A stretch of DNA of 26,855 bases from the NCBI GenBank assembly GCA_032718475.1, contig JAUCBJ010000864.1:1-26855 (forward strand). Direction: 5' to 3'. The notes under the pieces were generated by a model. It was not told where the DNA came from. It was given only the letters and a program-made list of their open reading frames with translations, and searched no databases. The position numbers and the translations under genes are program-made. Below are positions 18,762 to 26,855 of this stretch, piece by piece. Source of the DNA: Nemertoderma westbladi. Lineage: Eukaryota > Xenacoelomorpha > Nemertodermatida > Nemertodermatidae. Numbering within the stretch: position 1 is the first letter of the stretch; each line of letters opens with the position of its first letter.

Positions 18762-19729
18762 CTATGGTGCCCCTTCTAATAGGCAGCACTTTCCTACAGC
18801 CCTCCTGTAGGTCTTCCTGTCCTTTGCTCCTATTTTGCCCCCTATCCGCACTGCCACCGATCGGACTCTTCCGTCCTCATCGGGGTAAGTGTCTACTACT
18901 CTCGCTACCCTCCACTGATTGTTGATGATTGTGTCGTCAGTGACGATCACTAAATCACCTTTCTTTAACTCTCTAGTGGTGTTTCTCCACTTGCTCCTCC
19001 TGTGTAACGTGGGTAGGTATTCCTCGACCCACCTCCTCCAGTACTCGGCGTTTATCACGTTGCCGACTTTCCAACTCTGTCGGGAGTGTATGTCATCTGG
19101 GTCTACATCCCACATGTCGATGGTCGCCGGCCTTTCCATCAGAAAGTGGCTCGGTGTTAGCACGTCTAGTGATTCTGGGTCGTCATTCTCTGGGTATAGC
19201 GGTCTGCTATTAATGATTCCCTCATACTTAGCTAGCACCGTTCTTAGTATGTCCTCTGTCACCATGTGGGTGTTCATCAACTTCGTCATCAGACGTTTGG
19301 AACTACCTACAAGCTTCTCGATGCATCCTAAAGTATGTGGCGCATACGGCGTCCTCCTTTCCCACTTCACCTGTCATCTCCTCATGGCCGCCCTGACATC
19401 TTCTCCTTCTAGGATGTCAAAGGCCTCTGCCAACTCGTTTTCCGCTCCCACAAAGTTGGTCCAATTGACGGAATAGATCACAGTGATCGTTCCACCTTTG
19501 CAGTCTCTAAATCTCTCTAAGGCATTAATGAATGCCAATGCCGTAGCGTCCTGGGCAAGTTTTATTCCTACCGCCCTTGTGTTGTTACATACGTAGATGA
19601 TGCCTTAGCGTTTCTCCGTGTGTCGCATCACCTTGATCTTAATCGGCCCGAACATGTCTACGCCGCAGTGCGTGAATGGCGGGTCATGCTGTCTCACTCT
19701 ACTGGCCGGTAATGGCGCCATCCCCTTTC
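18762..19729 (-). pseudogene. BEL/Pao integrase, catalytic core and C-terminal domain, broken
   Basis: The open C-terminal frame (19,370-18,762, 202 codons) reads RTPYAPHTLGCIEKLVGSSK, INSRPLYPENDD, LTPSHFLMERP, EYWRRWVEEYLPTLHRRSKW, then KKGDLVIVTDD and WRVARVVDTYPDEDGRVRSV, which is the standard end of BEL/Pao integrases. Upstream, other frames hold the start of the core, including FTHCGVDMFGPIKIK with the first catalytic Asp (about 19,650) and TRAVGIKLAQDATALAF. A stop precedes KWERR at about 19,371 and another interrupts the core near 19,605, so no full DDE core is readable. It would insert the cDNA into the genome. Confidence 0.88.
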
Positions 19730-20182
19730 TCATCCCCCTTTCTCGTCAATCGGCAGGTCTGGTACTGCCCCACTGCTGCCTTCACCTTCTTCCTTAGCTG
19801 AGTGATCCTGAAGGTCCTCCGTATCTCTGTGAGGGTCTGGTTGGTGCCTCCGTGTAATATCAACTTGTGGGAGTCCCAAATGATCTGGTGGACTATCGGC
19901 GATCTGTTGGGAATCTGTTGGTTTTGGTAGGATGATTAGGCTGTTGTTATTCAGCACTCTGGAGTTCATCACCAGAATTCCATCATCGTTTACTTGTGGT
20001 GACAGTGCGATGAGCTCGCTGTCCCGACGAAGATGCTGTTGCTTGCTAACTCGATCCACTTCGTCGGCGTAGTTGTTTCTCTGTTCGTACCGTATCACGG
20101 CCTTAGCCGCTCCCTCCAGATCGATGTTTGGTTTCCTCTTGGCGTCCTTGCCAACTCCCTTGAGGAAATCCCCGTAGGCCCT
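19730..20182 (-). pseudogene. Integrase N-terminal region with HHCC zinc-binding segment
   Basis: The frame 20,098-19,730 starts IRYEQRNNYADEVDRVSK and contains LIALSPQVNDDGILVMNSRV, the typical segment before BEL/Pao integrases. After a frame change near 19,900 the other frame shows HKLILHGGTNQTLTEIRRTF and later CRLTRK, which fits the H..H....C..C zinc-binding region. The change of frame makes this part non-functional. Confidence 0.75.
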
Positions 20183-21009
20183 CTAGTACGCTACCAAATT
20201 CTTGGTCTTATACCAGCTGGAGCTGTAGCTGAGTAACCTATCCATCGGGTTGTCGCATGGCTCCTCTGATTTTGGTGGCACCTCCTTGACCTCCCTCACC
20301 ATGTGACTATATATCTCTTCTCCTTCTGAATCTTCTCCTTCTTCTCCTGGTGCTACTTCCTCTGAGCCCGGGTCCACCTTCTTCATGGGTGGCCAGGCTG
20401 ATCTATCTTTCAGGAAGTGTCGCCCGTGCTGCCATAACACTTCCTTCTTTGAGAAAGTGTGGCGTGCCACGCCCCTCGATAACAAGTCTGCTGCGTTGTC
20501 GTCTGTAGGGCAGTAATGCCAGCTTTCCAAGTTTGTCGTCGCCCTTATTTCGTCTGCCCTATTCGCAACGAATATAGGGTATCTCGTCTTCTCATTGTGC
20601 AGCCATCCGAGCACCTTACTCCTAACCTCGCAGCTGTCAACTCGAGTTTAGGGACTGATGCTGAATCTGGTGGCATCGACTTTGCTTTACTGAATGCAAG
20701 TCTGGGCTTATGAGCCCCCTTTCGCTGTACCAGGTAGAGTGCCGCTCCATATGCTTCCAATGATGCATCGGAAAACATGTGTAGGTCCAGATCCGTCATG
20801 TCCCCATCTGGGAAATACATGCGTGGCATGCTGTACATCCCCATCTGTTCTAAACTCCCCGTCCACTTACTCCATTGCTTGCTAATTTCTTCCGGGACCT
20901 CCGTATCCCACTCATCTTTTAACTTGTATACTTTCTTTAGTATCTGCTTCCCGGTGACTAACAATGGGGATGCTAGGCCTAAGGGATCGTATATCCTTGC
21001 TATGTACAA
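20183..21009 (-). pseudogene. BEL/Pao RT-connection and RNase H
   Basis: Frame 21,009-20,545 begins IARIYDPLGLASPLLVTGKQ, the hallmark of BEL/Pao polymerases. It continues through WDTEVPEEISKQWSKW and PRMYFPDGD, then the RNase H motifs HMFSDASLEAYGAALYLV (first Asp) and SVPKLELTAARLG (Glu). After a frame change near 20,630, the frame 20,614-20,183 gives LGWLHNEKTRYPIFVANRAD, WHYCPTDDNAADLLSRG and an acidic tail. RNase H would remove RNA from the RNA-DNA hybrid. One frameshift separates the two halves. Confidence 0.88.
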
Positions 21010-21990
21010 TACATAGCCTCTCTTTGTGTGGATCTCCGTGCCCTCCTTAATACTTGATACTCGAACTCATCCGTCTCCCAGTACCACACGATCCCCAGCG
21101 CCTTCTGCTGAGACTCTACTCTCTTGTTCGCCATGTCCTGTCCCTTTGCTGTTGTGGGGTTGTCCATGGTTGACTCTGGCCGCCTGTCCTCTATGGCTTC
21201 CATATACTCCTCTGAGCTGGACTGGAACTTGGTCAGGTTAAATCCGGAACCTTTCAGGATGTCGCGAACCTCCCGCCCTGTCTCCAGTAATTCTTTAACC
21301 GTATTTCCAGATTCCATCCCATCGTCTACATAGAAGCCGCGTCGAATCATATCGATCGCTCTGGCGCTATACTTCCCCTCTTTCCCCTCTACCGTATCTC
21401 TTACAGCCATGGTCGTCGTAAATGAGGACGACTTGGCCCCCTTGTTCTGCACCACCATTTTGTACATTGGTATCGCCGATGGTTCCTCGTCGCCGTTGTA
21501 CCATAGGAAGCGCTGGCTGTCACTATCCTCCTCCGTCACACGGACCTGGTTGAACATGCCTTCGATGTCGCACGTGAAGGCGTGCCTCCCATTCCTAAAT
21601 CTCAACAAGACCTCTATCCCCGAGTTGTAGATATTGGGGCCCTCCAGCAGATAGTCGTTCAGGCTCTTGCCGTTGGTTTTAGCCGATGCGTCTACCACCA
21701 TCCGCAGTTTACCCTTCTTTGGGTCTAAAAGCCACATGAAATGGCAGGTAGTAGGTCCTGTCCGTGTTCGGTTCATCGACCGGCAACTCCACAGCCCATC
21801 CTTTCTCGACGTACTTCTTTATCATTCTATGGATGTACTCATCCTTCTCGGGGCTCCGTTTCAGCATTTGCTTCAGTTTGCAAAGCCTCGTGAGTACCAT
21901 CCTCTTGTTGTCAGGCAATGGTAACTTCGGTTGTTTCCACAACATGCCTATGGTGTACCGTCCCTCGTCGCACCTCATCGACTCCTTCAC
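21000..21990 (-). pseudogene. BEL/Pao reverse transcriptase, one frameshift
   Basis: The N-terminal piece (21,990-21,709) includes YTIGMLWKQPKLPLPDNKRM, RLCKLKQMLKR and YVEKGWAVEL. The main piece (21,776-21,000, 258 codons) has DPKKGKLRMVVDASAK (18-33), the first catalytic site FTCDIEGMFNQV (67-78, Asp70), RFLWY (89-93) and the YVDD box (149-152). The two overlap by about 68 bp in different frames, so a single indel near 21,740 separates them. All recognisable catalytic residues are intact. It sits directly after the protease with no visible stop-and-go signal. It would copy the element RNA into DNA. Confidence 0.92.
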
Positions 21991-22013
21991 ACTTTGTACT
22001 GCCTGTTTATCCT

Positions 22014-22787
22014 CTACCGAGGTTCCGACCCGGTCTCCTTCAGTCCTTCAAAGTCCTGTCTTAACAGTCTCTTCAACTGTTCCTCCGCTCCTTCATCTTC
22101 CATCTCCCTCATGGTTCCTGCGAACATGCACCCCAATGTCTCCGACATCCTAAATGGAATTTTGGTTATGATTGGGCCGCTTAGCGTCCACCTGAATGGT
22201 GTGAGGATTGCCATCGGATCACGCTGTCTGTCTTCCCCGAAGATCGTCTGTATTCTCTCGTGGGCCGTCGGGCAATCCATTCCCACTATGATGGATACCT
22301 TCCTGACGTCCACGTCCGGTATCGAAAAATCGATATTGTCCAGGAATCTGTATTGCTCGACCGCGATGTTAGTTGGATGCCTGGCGTTTATGTCGATCGA
22401 TTCTATTACCTGGATGGGGTCGATGGTCGCTCCATAGTCACATCCCGGTGCTATTGCTGATATTTCGCACCTTCCCGTCCTCATCTCCAGGGCCTCATCT
22501 TTGCTGGAGATGGTAGTTACCGCCATCCTGCTTGTCCTCGTCTGTAACCCTATCTCCTCGGCTACCCAATTCTCCACCAATGTGAAGGCTGCTCCGCTGT
22601 CGACCAGCATCAAGGTGGTAACTGATCGACCGCCTTCTCCTATCACCCTCACTGGTACTACCCCGAGTAGTACCATTCCCCTTCTCTTTGCTCCTACTGT
22701 GCTTGTCGCCATCGTCTGCCCTTTGCCTTGAACGAACTTGATTGGTGTTTCTTTGCATTGCTCTGTCAGTGTCCGCCCGCCACACAT
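22014..22787 (-). CDS. BEL/Pao aspartic protease and N-terminal pol segment
   Basis: A 257-codon frame. The active-site motif is LMLVDSGAAFTLV (59-71, Asp63), preceded by the variable linker MATSTVGAKRRG. Downstream are VSIIVGMDCPTAHERIQTIF and FRWTLSGPI, both typical of the conserved domain after the protease in BEL/Pao pol. The frame ends in an acidic linker before RT; its stop lies about 24 bp from the start of the RT N-terminal frame. The first residues (CGGRTLTEQCKE) are the end of the Gag zinc knuckle read in this frame. This is the best-preserved pol part of copy B; copy A holds a broken equivalent (5976-6560). Confidence 0.88.
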   Translation of the reverse strand: MCGGRTLTEQCKETPIKFVQGKGQTMATSTVGAKRRGMVLLGVVPVRVIGEGGRSVTTLMLVDSGAAFTLVENWVAEEIGLQTRTSRMAVTTISSKDEALEMRTGRCEISAIAPGCDYGATIDPIQVIESIDINARHPTNIAVEQYRFLDNIDFSIPDVDVRKVSIIVGMDCPTAHERIQTIFGEDRQRDPMAILTPFRWTLSGPIITKIPFRMSETLGCMFAGTMREMEDEGAEEQLKRLLRQDFEGLKETGSEPR

Positions 22788-22789
22788 CG

Positions 22790-22835
22790 ATGACAGATTC
22801 TACTCTTCCTTGCGTATTCTACCTGATCTTGTTTG
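22790..22835 (-). pseudogene. Gag zinc-knuckle remnant in copy B
   Basis: Just past the stop of the long gag frame, an alternative frame encodes ICHRCVAGGH, followed by a stop. The missing final Cys is found in the neighbouring protease frame (TEQCKE). So a CCHC knuckle once bridged this point, broken by indels. Copy A has it whole. Confidence 0.65.
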
Positions 22836-24509
22836 GGCAATGCTTGCCAGTACCTGCAGTTCATGGTCTGATGAAGTGCGTTCGAATGTAATCGCACTCA
22901 CGTTCATCCCTAGTTCCCTACTGTTCTTATTGTTTGGGTTTAGCCTACTGGGCATGTTGGGGTTACATTTATTTGTGTTGTTATTTTGCCCCTGTCCGTG
23001 CCATGGTGTGGCCCTACCCCCGGCTATATGTGGACTAGCAGTCCCCTGTGTCACCGCATATGGCAGCGATTGTCTAAGCTTTGGCAATGCATTCGCCGCA
23101 TTATGTTCTGGTTTCGGCCTGTTATATTCGGTCTTTGGCGCCCTCCCCAGACTATCCTTGCTATAGACTGGGTCCGTGATCAACTCCGCTTCGTAATTGA
23201 GGAAGTTCGACATTTCCTCTAGGCCTGGTTCCGCACCTTTCTTCTCCCGGGTGGAGAAGGCGATCTTTCTCCATTTATTACGTAGCCAGATCGGCAGTGC
23301 CTGCGCTATCGTGGTGATGTTGTTAGATGCGTTGAGTTTGTATGGCGCGTCTAGCGTCTTCAGCACGATTAACGCCTTCTCGACCTTATTCGCGAAGGTC
23401 TTTCTGCTAACAGGGTTATCCTGCAGGCCACCCGATGTTATTCCCCTCAGGGTCTGCCGGATGATCTTGGCTGGGTGTCCGCATTCCCTGTCTAGCGCCC
23501 GCCATGCTGTCGTGAAGCCACCCTCGATGCCCTGGTACTGCCTCACGATGTCGTATGCTGGGCCTCCTGTATACACCTGTAGATATTTTAGGCACTCCGC
23601 CTGCGTCAAGTTCTTACTTAATATCTCGTTGCTGTACATGCGCCGAAATTGCAGGTATTCTTCCGGCCTACTCCCGTCGAATTTAAATGGCTCGACTGGT
23701 GGCAGTTCGATCCTGGTCTTTAATGCATCGATTAGCATCGCCATTCCCATTGCTTGTGGTTCCAATGGGTTCGAGGGATGCTGTACAGATTCTCCTGTTG
23801 GGTGCGGTCCGCCCATCCTATCTGTTGATTTTATTTGTTGCGTCGGATATATCATTGGGGGTAACGGCCCCCTCCATATTTCCGTATCGCACGACCTGTT
23901 CTCGTCCAGGGGGTTCGATGTTCTTATTGCTGTTCGAGTATATTGTTGATATTGTAATGGGGGAATGTTACCCTGTCCCCCCCCCCCCCCCACCGGTATG
24001 TTTGGTACTGGGGTTGATGTTAATATATTGGGGCCCATACATCTATCAGCAATAACTCTCCCCTTCCCTGGATATATGTTATGTCCCTGTGTATTATAAT
24101 CATGCTGCTGTGCTGGTACCGATATAGGCCTATCTACTTCTCGCCTACCTACCGGTATGTACTCCGCGACTTCCGGGTTTAATCCCGTCGTCCGCGCTAC
24201 CCTATCGCCTACTCTATCTCTCCCAGCTTGGCCTATAATAGTATGTGCAGTAAGGCCTACAGTATGTCCTGCAGTCTGCATGTGTCCTACCGAACTTAAG
24301 TTTAATCTTCTCGAATCTCGAATCTCCCCACGACTACCGTACTCTCGATCGGCAGTTATATCCCATTGGGAAGTTTCTCCTCGATCCCCTCTTCTATTCT
24401 CGTCTTCGTATCGGTACACTCTGTACCCCTCTCTTGGCGTGCGATGCGTCTCTCCGGGGCGACGGCAATCATCTCCCGAAGTTCGACCCCACTGACTCCC
24501 TAACTCCAT
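22800..24509 (-). CDS. BEL/Pao Gag polyprotein (569 codons)
   Basis: The longest intact frame of the window. The N-terminal 230 residues are Arg/Gly/Ser/Pro-rich and probably disordered. From about residue 265 the conserved core begins: IELPPVEPFKFDGSRPEEYL, MYSNEILSKNLTQAECLKYL, YTGGPAYDIVRQYQGIEGGF, GHPAKIIRQTLRGITSGGL, NNITTIAQALPIWLRNKWRK and LNYEAELITDPVYSKDSLGR, all shared with copy A. This fits the capsid part of BEL/Pao Gag. The zinc knuckle falls just outside, behind a frame break. Upstream, the same frame continues after one TAA (24,579-24,581), so the true start may lie further upstream. A 15-C tract interrupts the N-terminal part (23,977-23,991) without breaking the frame. Confidence 0.85.
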   Translation of the reverse strand: MELGSQWGRTSGDDCRRPGETHRTPREGYRVYRYEDENRRGDRGETSQWDITADREYGSRGEIRDSRRLNLSSVGHMQTAGHTVGLTAHTIIGQAGRDRVGDRVARTTGLNPEVAEYIPVGRREVDRPISVPAQQHDYNTQGHNIYPGKGRVIADRCMGPNILTSTPVPNIPVGGGGGQGNIPPLQYQQYTRTAIRTSNPLDENRSCDTEIWRGPLPPMIYPTQQIKSTDRMGGPHPTGESVQHPSNPLEPQAMGMAMLIDALKTRIELPPVEPFKFDGSRPEEYLQFRRMYSNEILSKNLTQAECLKYLQVYTGGPAYDIVRQYQGIEGGFTTAWRALDRECGHPAKIIRQTLRGITSGGLQDNPVSRKTFANKVEKALIVLKTLDAPYKLNASNNITTIAQALPIWLRNKWRKIAFSTREKKGAEPGLEEMSNFLNYEAELITDPVYSKDSLGRAPKTEYNRPKPEHNAANALPKLRQSLPYAVTQGTASPHIAGGRATPWHGQGQNNNTNKCNPNMPSRLNPNNKNSRELGMNVSAITFERTSSDHELQVLASIAQTRSGRIRKEE

Positions 24510-24578
24510 CTCAACTATCGACGGCTCGCTATCCGTCCTCGCTCTCTGGTTGCTCCTAGCAACGACTCTTCTATTATC

Positions 24579-24761
24579 TTAACTTCTTCTCTCTTCGACC
24601 TCTCGGTTAAACTCTACTAATCTTCTTATATCCTCGACCTCTCGGCCAAACTCCACTAATCTTCTTCTCTCTTCTGACTGACATCTTCTCGCTCGCCCAC
24701 TCTCGGCGCCAACATCTGACTCTACCTCGTCCGGCCAGACCCCCCCGGGGACACTCGCCAT
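24579..24761 (-). CDS. Short frame in phase with gag, ends in TAA
   Basis: A 60-codon frame starting MASVPGGVWPDEVESDVGAE carries two copies of a helical repeat (RRLVEFGREVEDI and RRLVEFNREVEE) and ends in TAA. The next 23 codons are open and lead straight into the gag ATG at 24,509 in the same phase. It is therefore either an upstream frame or the N-terminus of a longer Gag cut by a nonsense mutation. Open reading extends upstream of its Met to about 24,860. Confidence 0.45.
   Translation of the reverse strand: MASVPGGVWPDEVESDVGAESGRARRCQSEERRRLVEFGREVEDIRRLVEFNREVEERRS
24691..24711 (-). promoter_or_regulatory. Candidate primer-binding site
   Basis: On the minus strand TGGCGCCGAGAGTGGGC begins with TGG, as tRNA-primed binding sites do, and lies about 180 bp upstream of the gag ATG. 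It is also inside an open frame, and no LTR end was recognised upstream, so this is only a candidate. Confidence 0.25.
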
Positions 24762-25480
24762 CCCCCCACTATTCTCCGTCGTCGGGTGCCGCGGTTCACC
24801 TAACTTGCCCCGCGCATTATCCGCAGATGCCTGTGGGACACTCTCTGCCCCCCTCTCTCCCTACTAATCTCCCATGGTGGGGCGCCCGTAGCCCCCCCCC
24901 CCCCCCACCCGCTACTTCTACCTTCACTATTTCTAACTTCACTTCTACGTCCCTCTTGTTGGACATTCTCTACCCCCCTTCTCTCGCCACTAATCTTCCG
25001 TGGTGGGGCGCCCGTAGCCCCCCCCCCCCCCCCCCCCACTCGCCACTTCCAACCTCACCATCCCCTACTACTCCCCCACACCCCTCTCTAGTCGACGCAC
25101 CGTCTCCACTACGGCTGGGTCTATTCACCCCCGCCTCTCTCTCTACTACTGTGTGGCCTACCAGGCCCGCCACTTCCTGCTACTAACTACGTGGTCTACC
25201 AGGCCCTCATTGGGTTGACTCAACCCAGCCACTTCCTGCCTGCTAACTATGTGGCCTACCAGGCCTTCATTTGCCGGGCCGCCTGCGCTCGCCGCGTTTA
25301 TATTAATAGCACCATTCCCAATATTATCTGTTAAATCAATTAAATCTCCTAAACCAATTAAATTATCAGAATTATTAGAATTTGAAACGGGATTATTATT
25401 TAAATTATTTTGTGTATTTAGATTTAAAATATTTGAATTATTTTGCGTAATTATATTTGAATTAAGCAAAATCAGTGGAA
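24762..25480 (-). other. GC-rich leader with repeated, frame-disrupted open segments
   Basis: Minus-strand frames here look like one coding region broken at homopolymers. From the right: an Asn-rich segment (TQNNSNILNLNTQNNLNNN, about 25,440), then a repeated GLVGH.V.....AG module (three imperfect copies, 25,280-25,140), then Gly-rich text with two copies of ATGAPP.(K/E)IS at about 24,870 and 25,000. Frame changes coincide with C tracts of 15 and 20 bases (24,892-24,906; 25,018-25,037). It may be an N-terminal extension of Gag, or an LTR/leader; no start ATG was found for the Asn-rich segment. Confidence 0.35.
25140..25275. repeat. Imperfect tandem repeat, about 60 bp, three units
   Basis: Units containing CTAACTA(C/T)GTGG.CTACCAGGCC recur three times. 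In the minus-strand frame they encode the GLVGH.V module. Confidence 0.65.
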
Positions 25481-25649
25481 CAAATACAATTGGTAGAGCT
25501 AGGTACTTAAAAATAAGTAGTGAGCATACTATACTGGCTTGACATCCAGACTGATTGGCGCCTTATTCTATCTCGGAAGTCGGCAGCTTTCGCCGGTTAT
25601 TCGCAAGTTATTTCTGGATACGAATACAATAACGGGCGACTAGGTCGCT

Positions 25650-26855
25650 ATGCCGAAACGGTGCTGCCAATGTCAGTATTCGATGCGAGCTGGTGGCTGT
25701 TGCAGCACGACCTCGAGGTGTAGGTGTCAGTGTCGAGGGTGGCCATGTGACAGCTGCGCCTTACTGGAGGAAGGAAGATGCGACAATCCCTGGAATCCGA
25801 ACAGAAGCTCGTTTTCCCAACCACTTATGTCGTCCCTACCGGACAATGTCGACGACGTATCACGAATGTCGCTGTCTCAACCCGTGGAATGTACATCCAA
25901 CTTTGGTGACGTCACTCTAGTTGATGCAGATGAGACGATATTGGAAGTTTCCCTTACATTCCATAGTCCTCTAGGTAGTCCGCCTTCACCTCGATTCAGT
26001 TCACCGCTTTCTGGTGAGGTCCCTGTGTCCAGTCTGTCGGACGTCCCAGTGACCAGCCTGTCTGATGTCCCTGTGACCAGTCTCTCGTGTGTCACCGCCA
26101 CCAGCATGTCGGGTGTCCCAGTCGCCAGTCTAGCGGGTGTCCCTCTCTCCAGTTTGTCAGGTGTCCCTGTCACCTGTCCGTCCGGTGTTCCCACCACTAT
26201 TCTGCCAGGTGTCGCTGCCACCAGCATGTCAGGTGTTCCTGTCACCAGTTTGTCGGGTGTCCCTGTCACCAGTTTGTCGGGTGTCCCTGTCACCAGTCTG
26301 TCGTGTGTCCCTGTCACCAGTCTGTCGGGTGTCCTTGCCACCCCCACCAGTCTGTCTGATGTCCCTGTCACAAGTTTGTTGGGTGTCCCTGTCACAAGTT
26401 TGTCGGGTGTCACTGCCACTGCTACCAATCTGTCGGGTGCCCCTGTCACCGCCACCAATCTGTCGGGTGTCCCTGTCACAAGTTTGTCGGGTGTCCCTGT
26501 CACTGCCACCAATCTGTCGGGTGTCCCTGTCACCGCCACCAATCTGTCGGGTGTCCCTGTCACCGGTCTGTCGGGTGTCCCTGTCATCGGTCTGTCGGGT
26601 GTCCCTGTCACCAGTTTTTCGGGTGTCCCTGTTACCGGTCTGTCGGGTGTCCTTCTCCCTGTCACCGCCACCAGTCTATTGGATGTCCCTGTCACCAGAC
26701 TGTCGGGTGTCCCTGTCACCGGTCGGTCGGGTGTCCTTCTCCCTGTCACTGCTACCAGTCGGTCGGATGTCCCTGTCACCAGTCTGTCGGATGTCCCTGT
26801 CACTGGTTTGTCAGGTGTCCCTGTCACCGCCATAAGTCTGTCGGATGCCCCTGTC
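25650..26855 (+). CDS. Cysteine-rich protein with octapeptide repeats, runs off right edge
   Basis: An open frame of 402 codons starts at the first ATG (25,650) after an in-frame TAG (25,641) and stays open to the edge. Residues 1-47 are a Cys cluster: MPKRCCQCQYSMRAGG, CCSTTSRCRCQC, CDSC, GRCDNPWNPN (11 Cys), which suggests a metal-binding module. A Ser/Asp-rich linker follows (SLPDNVDDVSRMS; DVTLVDADETILEVSLTF). From about residue 120 the protein is made of octapeptides of the GVPVTSLS type, with longer GVPVTATNLS variants. The same DNA is open in other frames because the repeat is a multiple of three; this frame is preferred because it alone continues into the non-repetitive Cys-rich part. 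I do not recognise the family; a retroelement ORF1 or a secreted/structural protein are possible. Confidence 0.55.
   Translation, partial: MPKRCCQCQYSMRAGGCCSTTSRCRCQCRGWPCDSCALLEEGRCDNPWNPNRSSFSQPLMSSLPDNVDDVSRMSLSQPVECTSNFGDVTLVDADETILEVSLTFHSPLGSPPSPRFSSPLSGEVPVSSLSDVPVTSLSDVPVTSLSCVTATSMSGVPVASLAGVPLSSLSGVPVTCPSGVPTTILPGVAATSMSGVPVTSLSGVPVTSLSGVPVTSLSCVPVTSLSGVLATPTSLSDVPVTSLLGVPVTSLSGVTATATNLSGAPVTATNLSGVPVTSLSGVPVTATNLSGVPVTATNLSGVPVTGLSGVPVIGLSGVPVTSFSGVPVTGLSGVLLPVTATSLLDVPVTRLSGVPVTGRSGVLLPVTATSRSDVPVTSLSDVPVTGLSGVPVTAISLSDAPV
26015..26855. repeat. 24-bp-based minisatellite, runs off right edge
   Basis: Units close to GTCCCTGTCACCAGTCTGTC plus GGGT (24 bp) repeat, with 30-bp variants containing an extra GCCACC or similar and some CTTCTC insertions. 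All length changes are multiples of three, so frames stay open. It encodes the octapeptide region above. Confidence 0.9.

Larger units (their letters stand above)
13600..24860 (-). mobile_element. Copy B: BEL/Pao-like composite retroelement with exonuclease ORF
   Basis: On the minus strand, from right to left: gag, aspartic protease, RT, RNase H, integrase, 24-bp purine-rich block, 37-bp and 8-bp minisatellites, exonuclease/cysteine-rich ORF, 3' region with stem-loops. Gag-pol order and motifs are those of BEL/Pao (protease before RT, integrase last, YDPLG motif between RT and RNase H). Frameshifts and stops in gag end, RT and integrase show it cannot be active as read. No LTR pair was recognised, so the ends are approximate. 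The linkage of the exonuclease part rests on the same arrangement in copy A. Confidence 0.7.

Noticed and set aside
24712-25480. 5' LTR of copy B
   Set aside because: It shares no visible similarity with the region after the 3' purine-rich block, so it cannot be paired with a 3' LTR.
25877-26833. 318-codon minus-strand frame of TGTPDRLV-type repeats
   Set aside because: It is open because the repeat unit is a multiple of three. The plus frame from 25,650 is longer and reaches a non-repetitive Cys-rich start.
26137-26835. Second plus-strand frame (SLSPVCRV repeats)
   Set aside because: Confined to the repeat and stops near the edge; a shadow of the longer frame.

Overview
This is invertebrate-like eukaryotic DNA made almost entirely of decayed mobile elements. 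No bacterial-style operons, rRNA genes or tRNA genes were recognised. The host cannot be named from the sequence. A metazoan is the best guess, because the window holds a BEL/Pao-type LTR retroelement, a LINE-type reverse transcriptase of an invertebrate-like kind, a TTA-flanked DNA transposon and many minisatellites.

Layout. (1) 1-445, minus strand: the 5' end of an open frame that runs off the left edge, followed by about 3.2 kb of AT-rich DNA with a 287-bp tandem duplication. (2) About 3.7-9.57 kb, plus strand, 'copy A': a degraded element with gag, zinc knuckle and protease remnants, an unrelated acidic frame where pol should be, a 24-bp purine-rich block, an 11-copy minisatellite, a deletion derivative of a 3'-5' exonuclease-like ORF, and a 3' region with stem-loops. 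A 1240-bp TTA-flanked DNA transposon sits inside its gag. (3) 9.57-13.6 kb: a spacer holding a truncated LINE (10.5-11.8 kb, minus). (4) About 13.6-24.8 kb, minus strand, 'copy B': a much fuller relative, read right to left as gag, protease, RT, RNase H, integrase, the same 24-bp block, a 37-bp minisatellite, a long exonuclease/cysteine-rich ORF and the same 3' stem-loops. It is broken by frameshifts and stops. (5) 24.8-25.5 kb: GC-rich, frame-disrupted leader. (6) 25,650-26,855, plus strand: an open frame with a cysteine-rich N-terminus followed by octapeptide repeats, running off the right edge.

Main point: the exonuclease/zinc-finger ORF and its 3' hairpins lie downstream of the gag-pol part in the same order and orientation in two strongly diverged copies. 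The simplest reading is one composite element, a BEL/Pao-like retroelement carrying an exonuclease ORF. An exonuclease element that is separate but repeatedly adjacent cannot be excluded. The 3' stem-loops show paired base changes between copies, and the exonuclease C-terminus differs largely at synonymous sites, so both look functionally constrained in the lineage.
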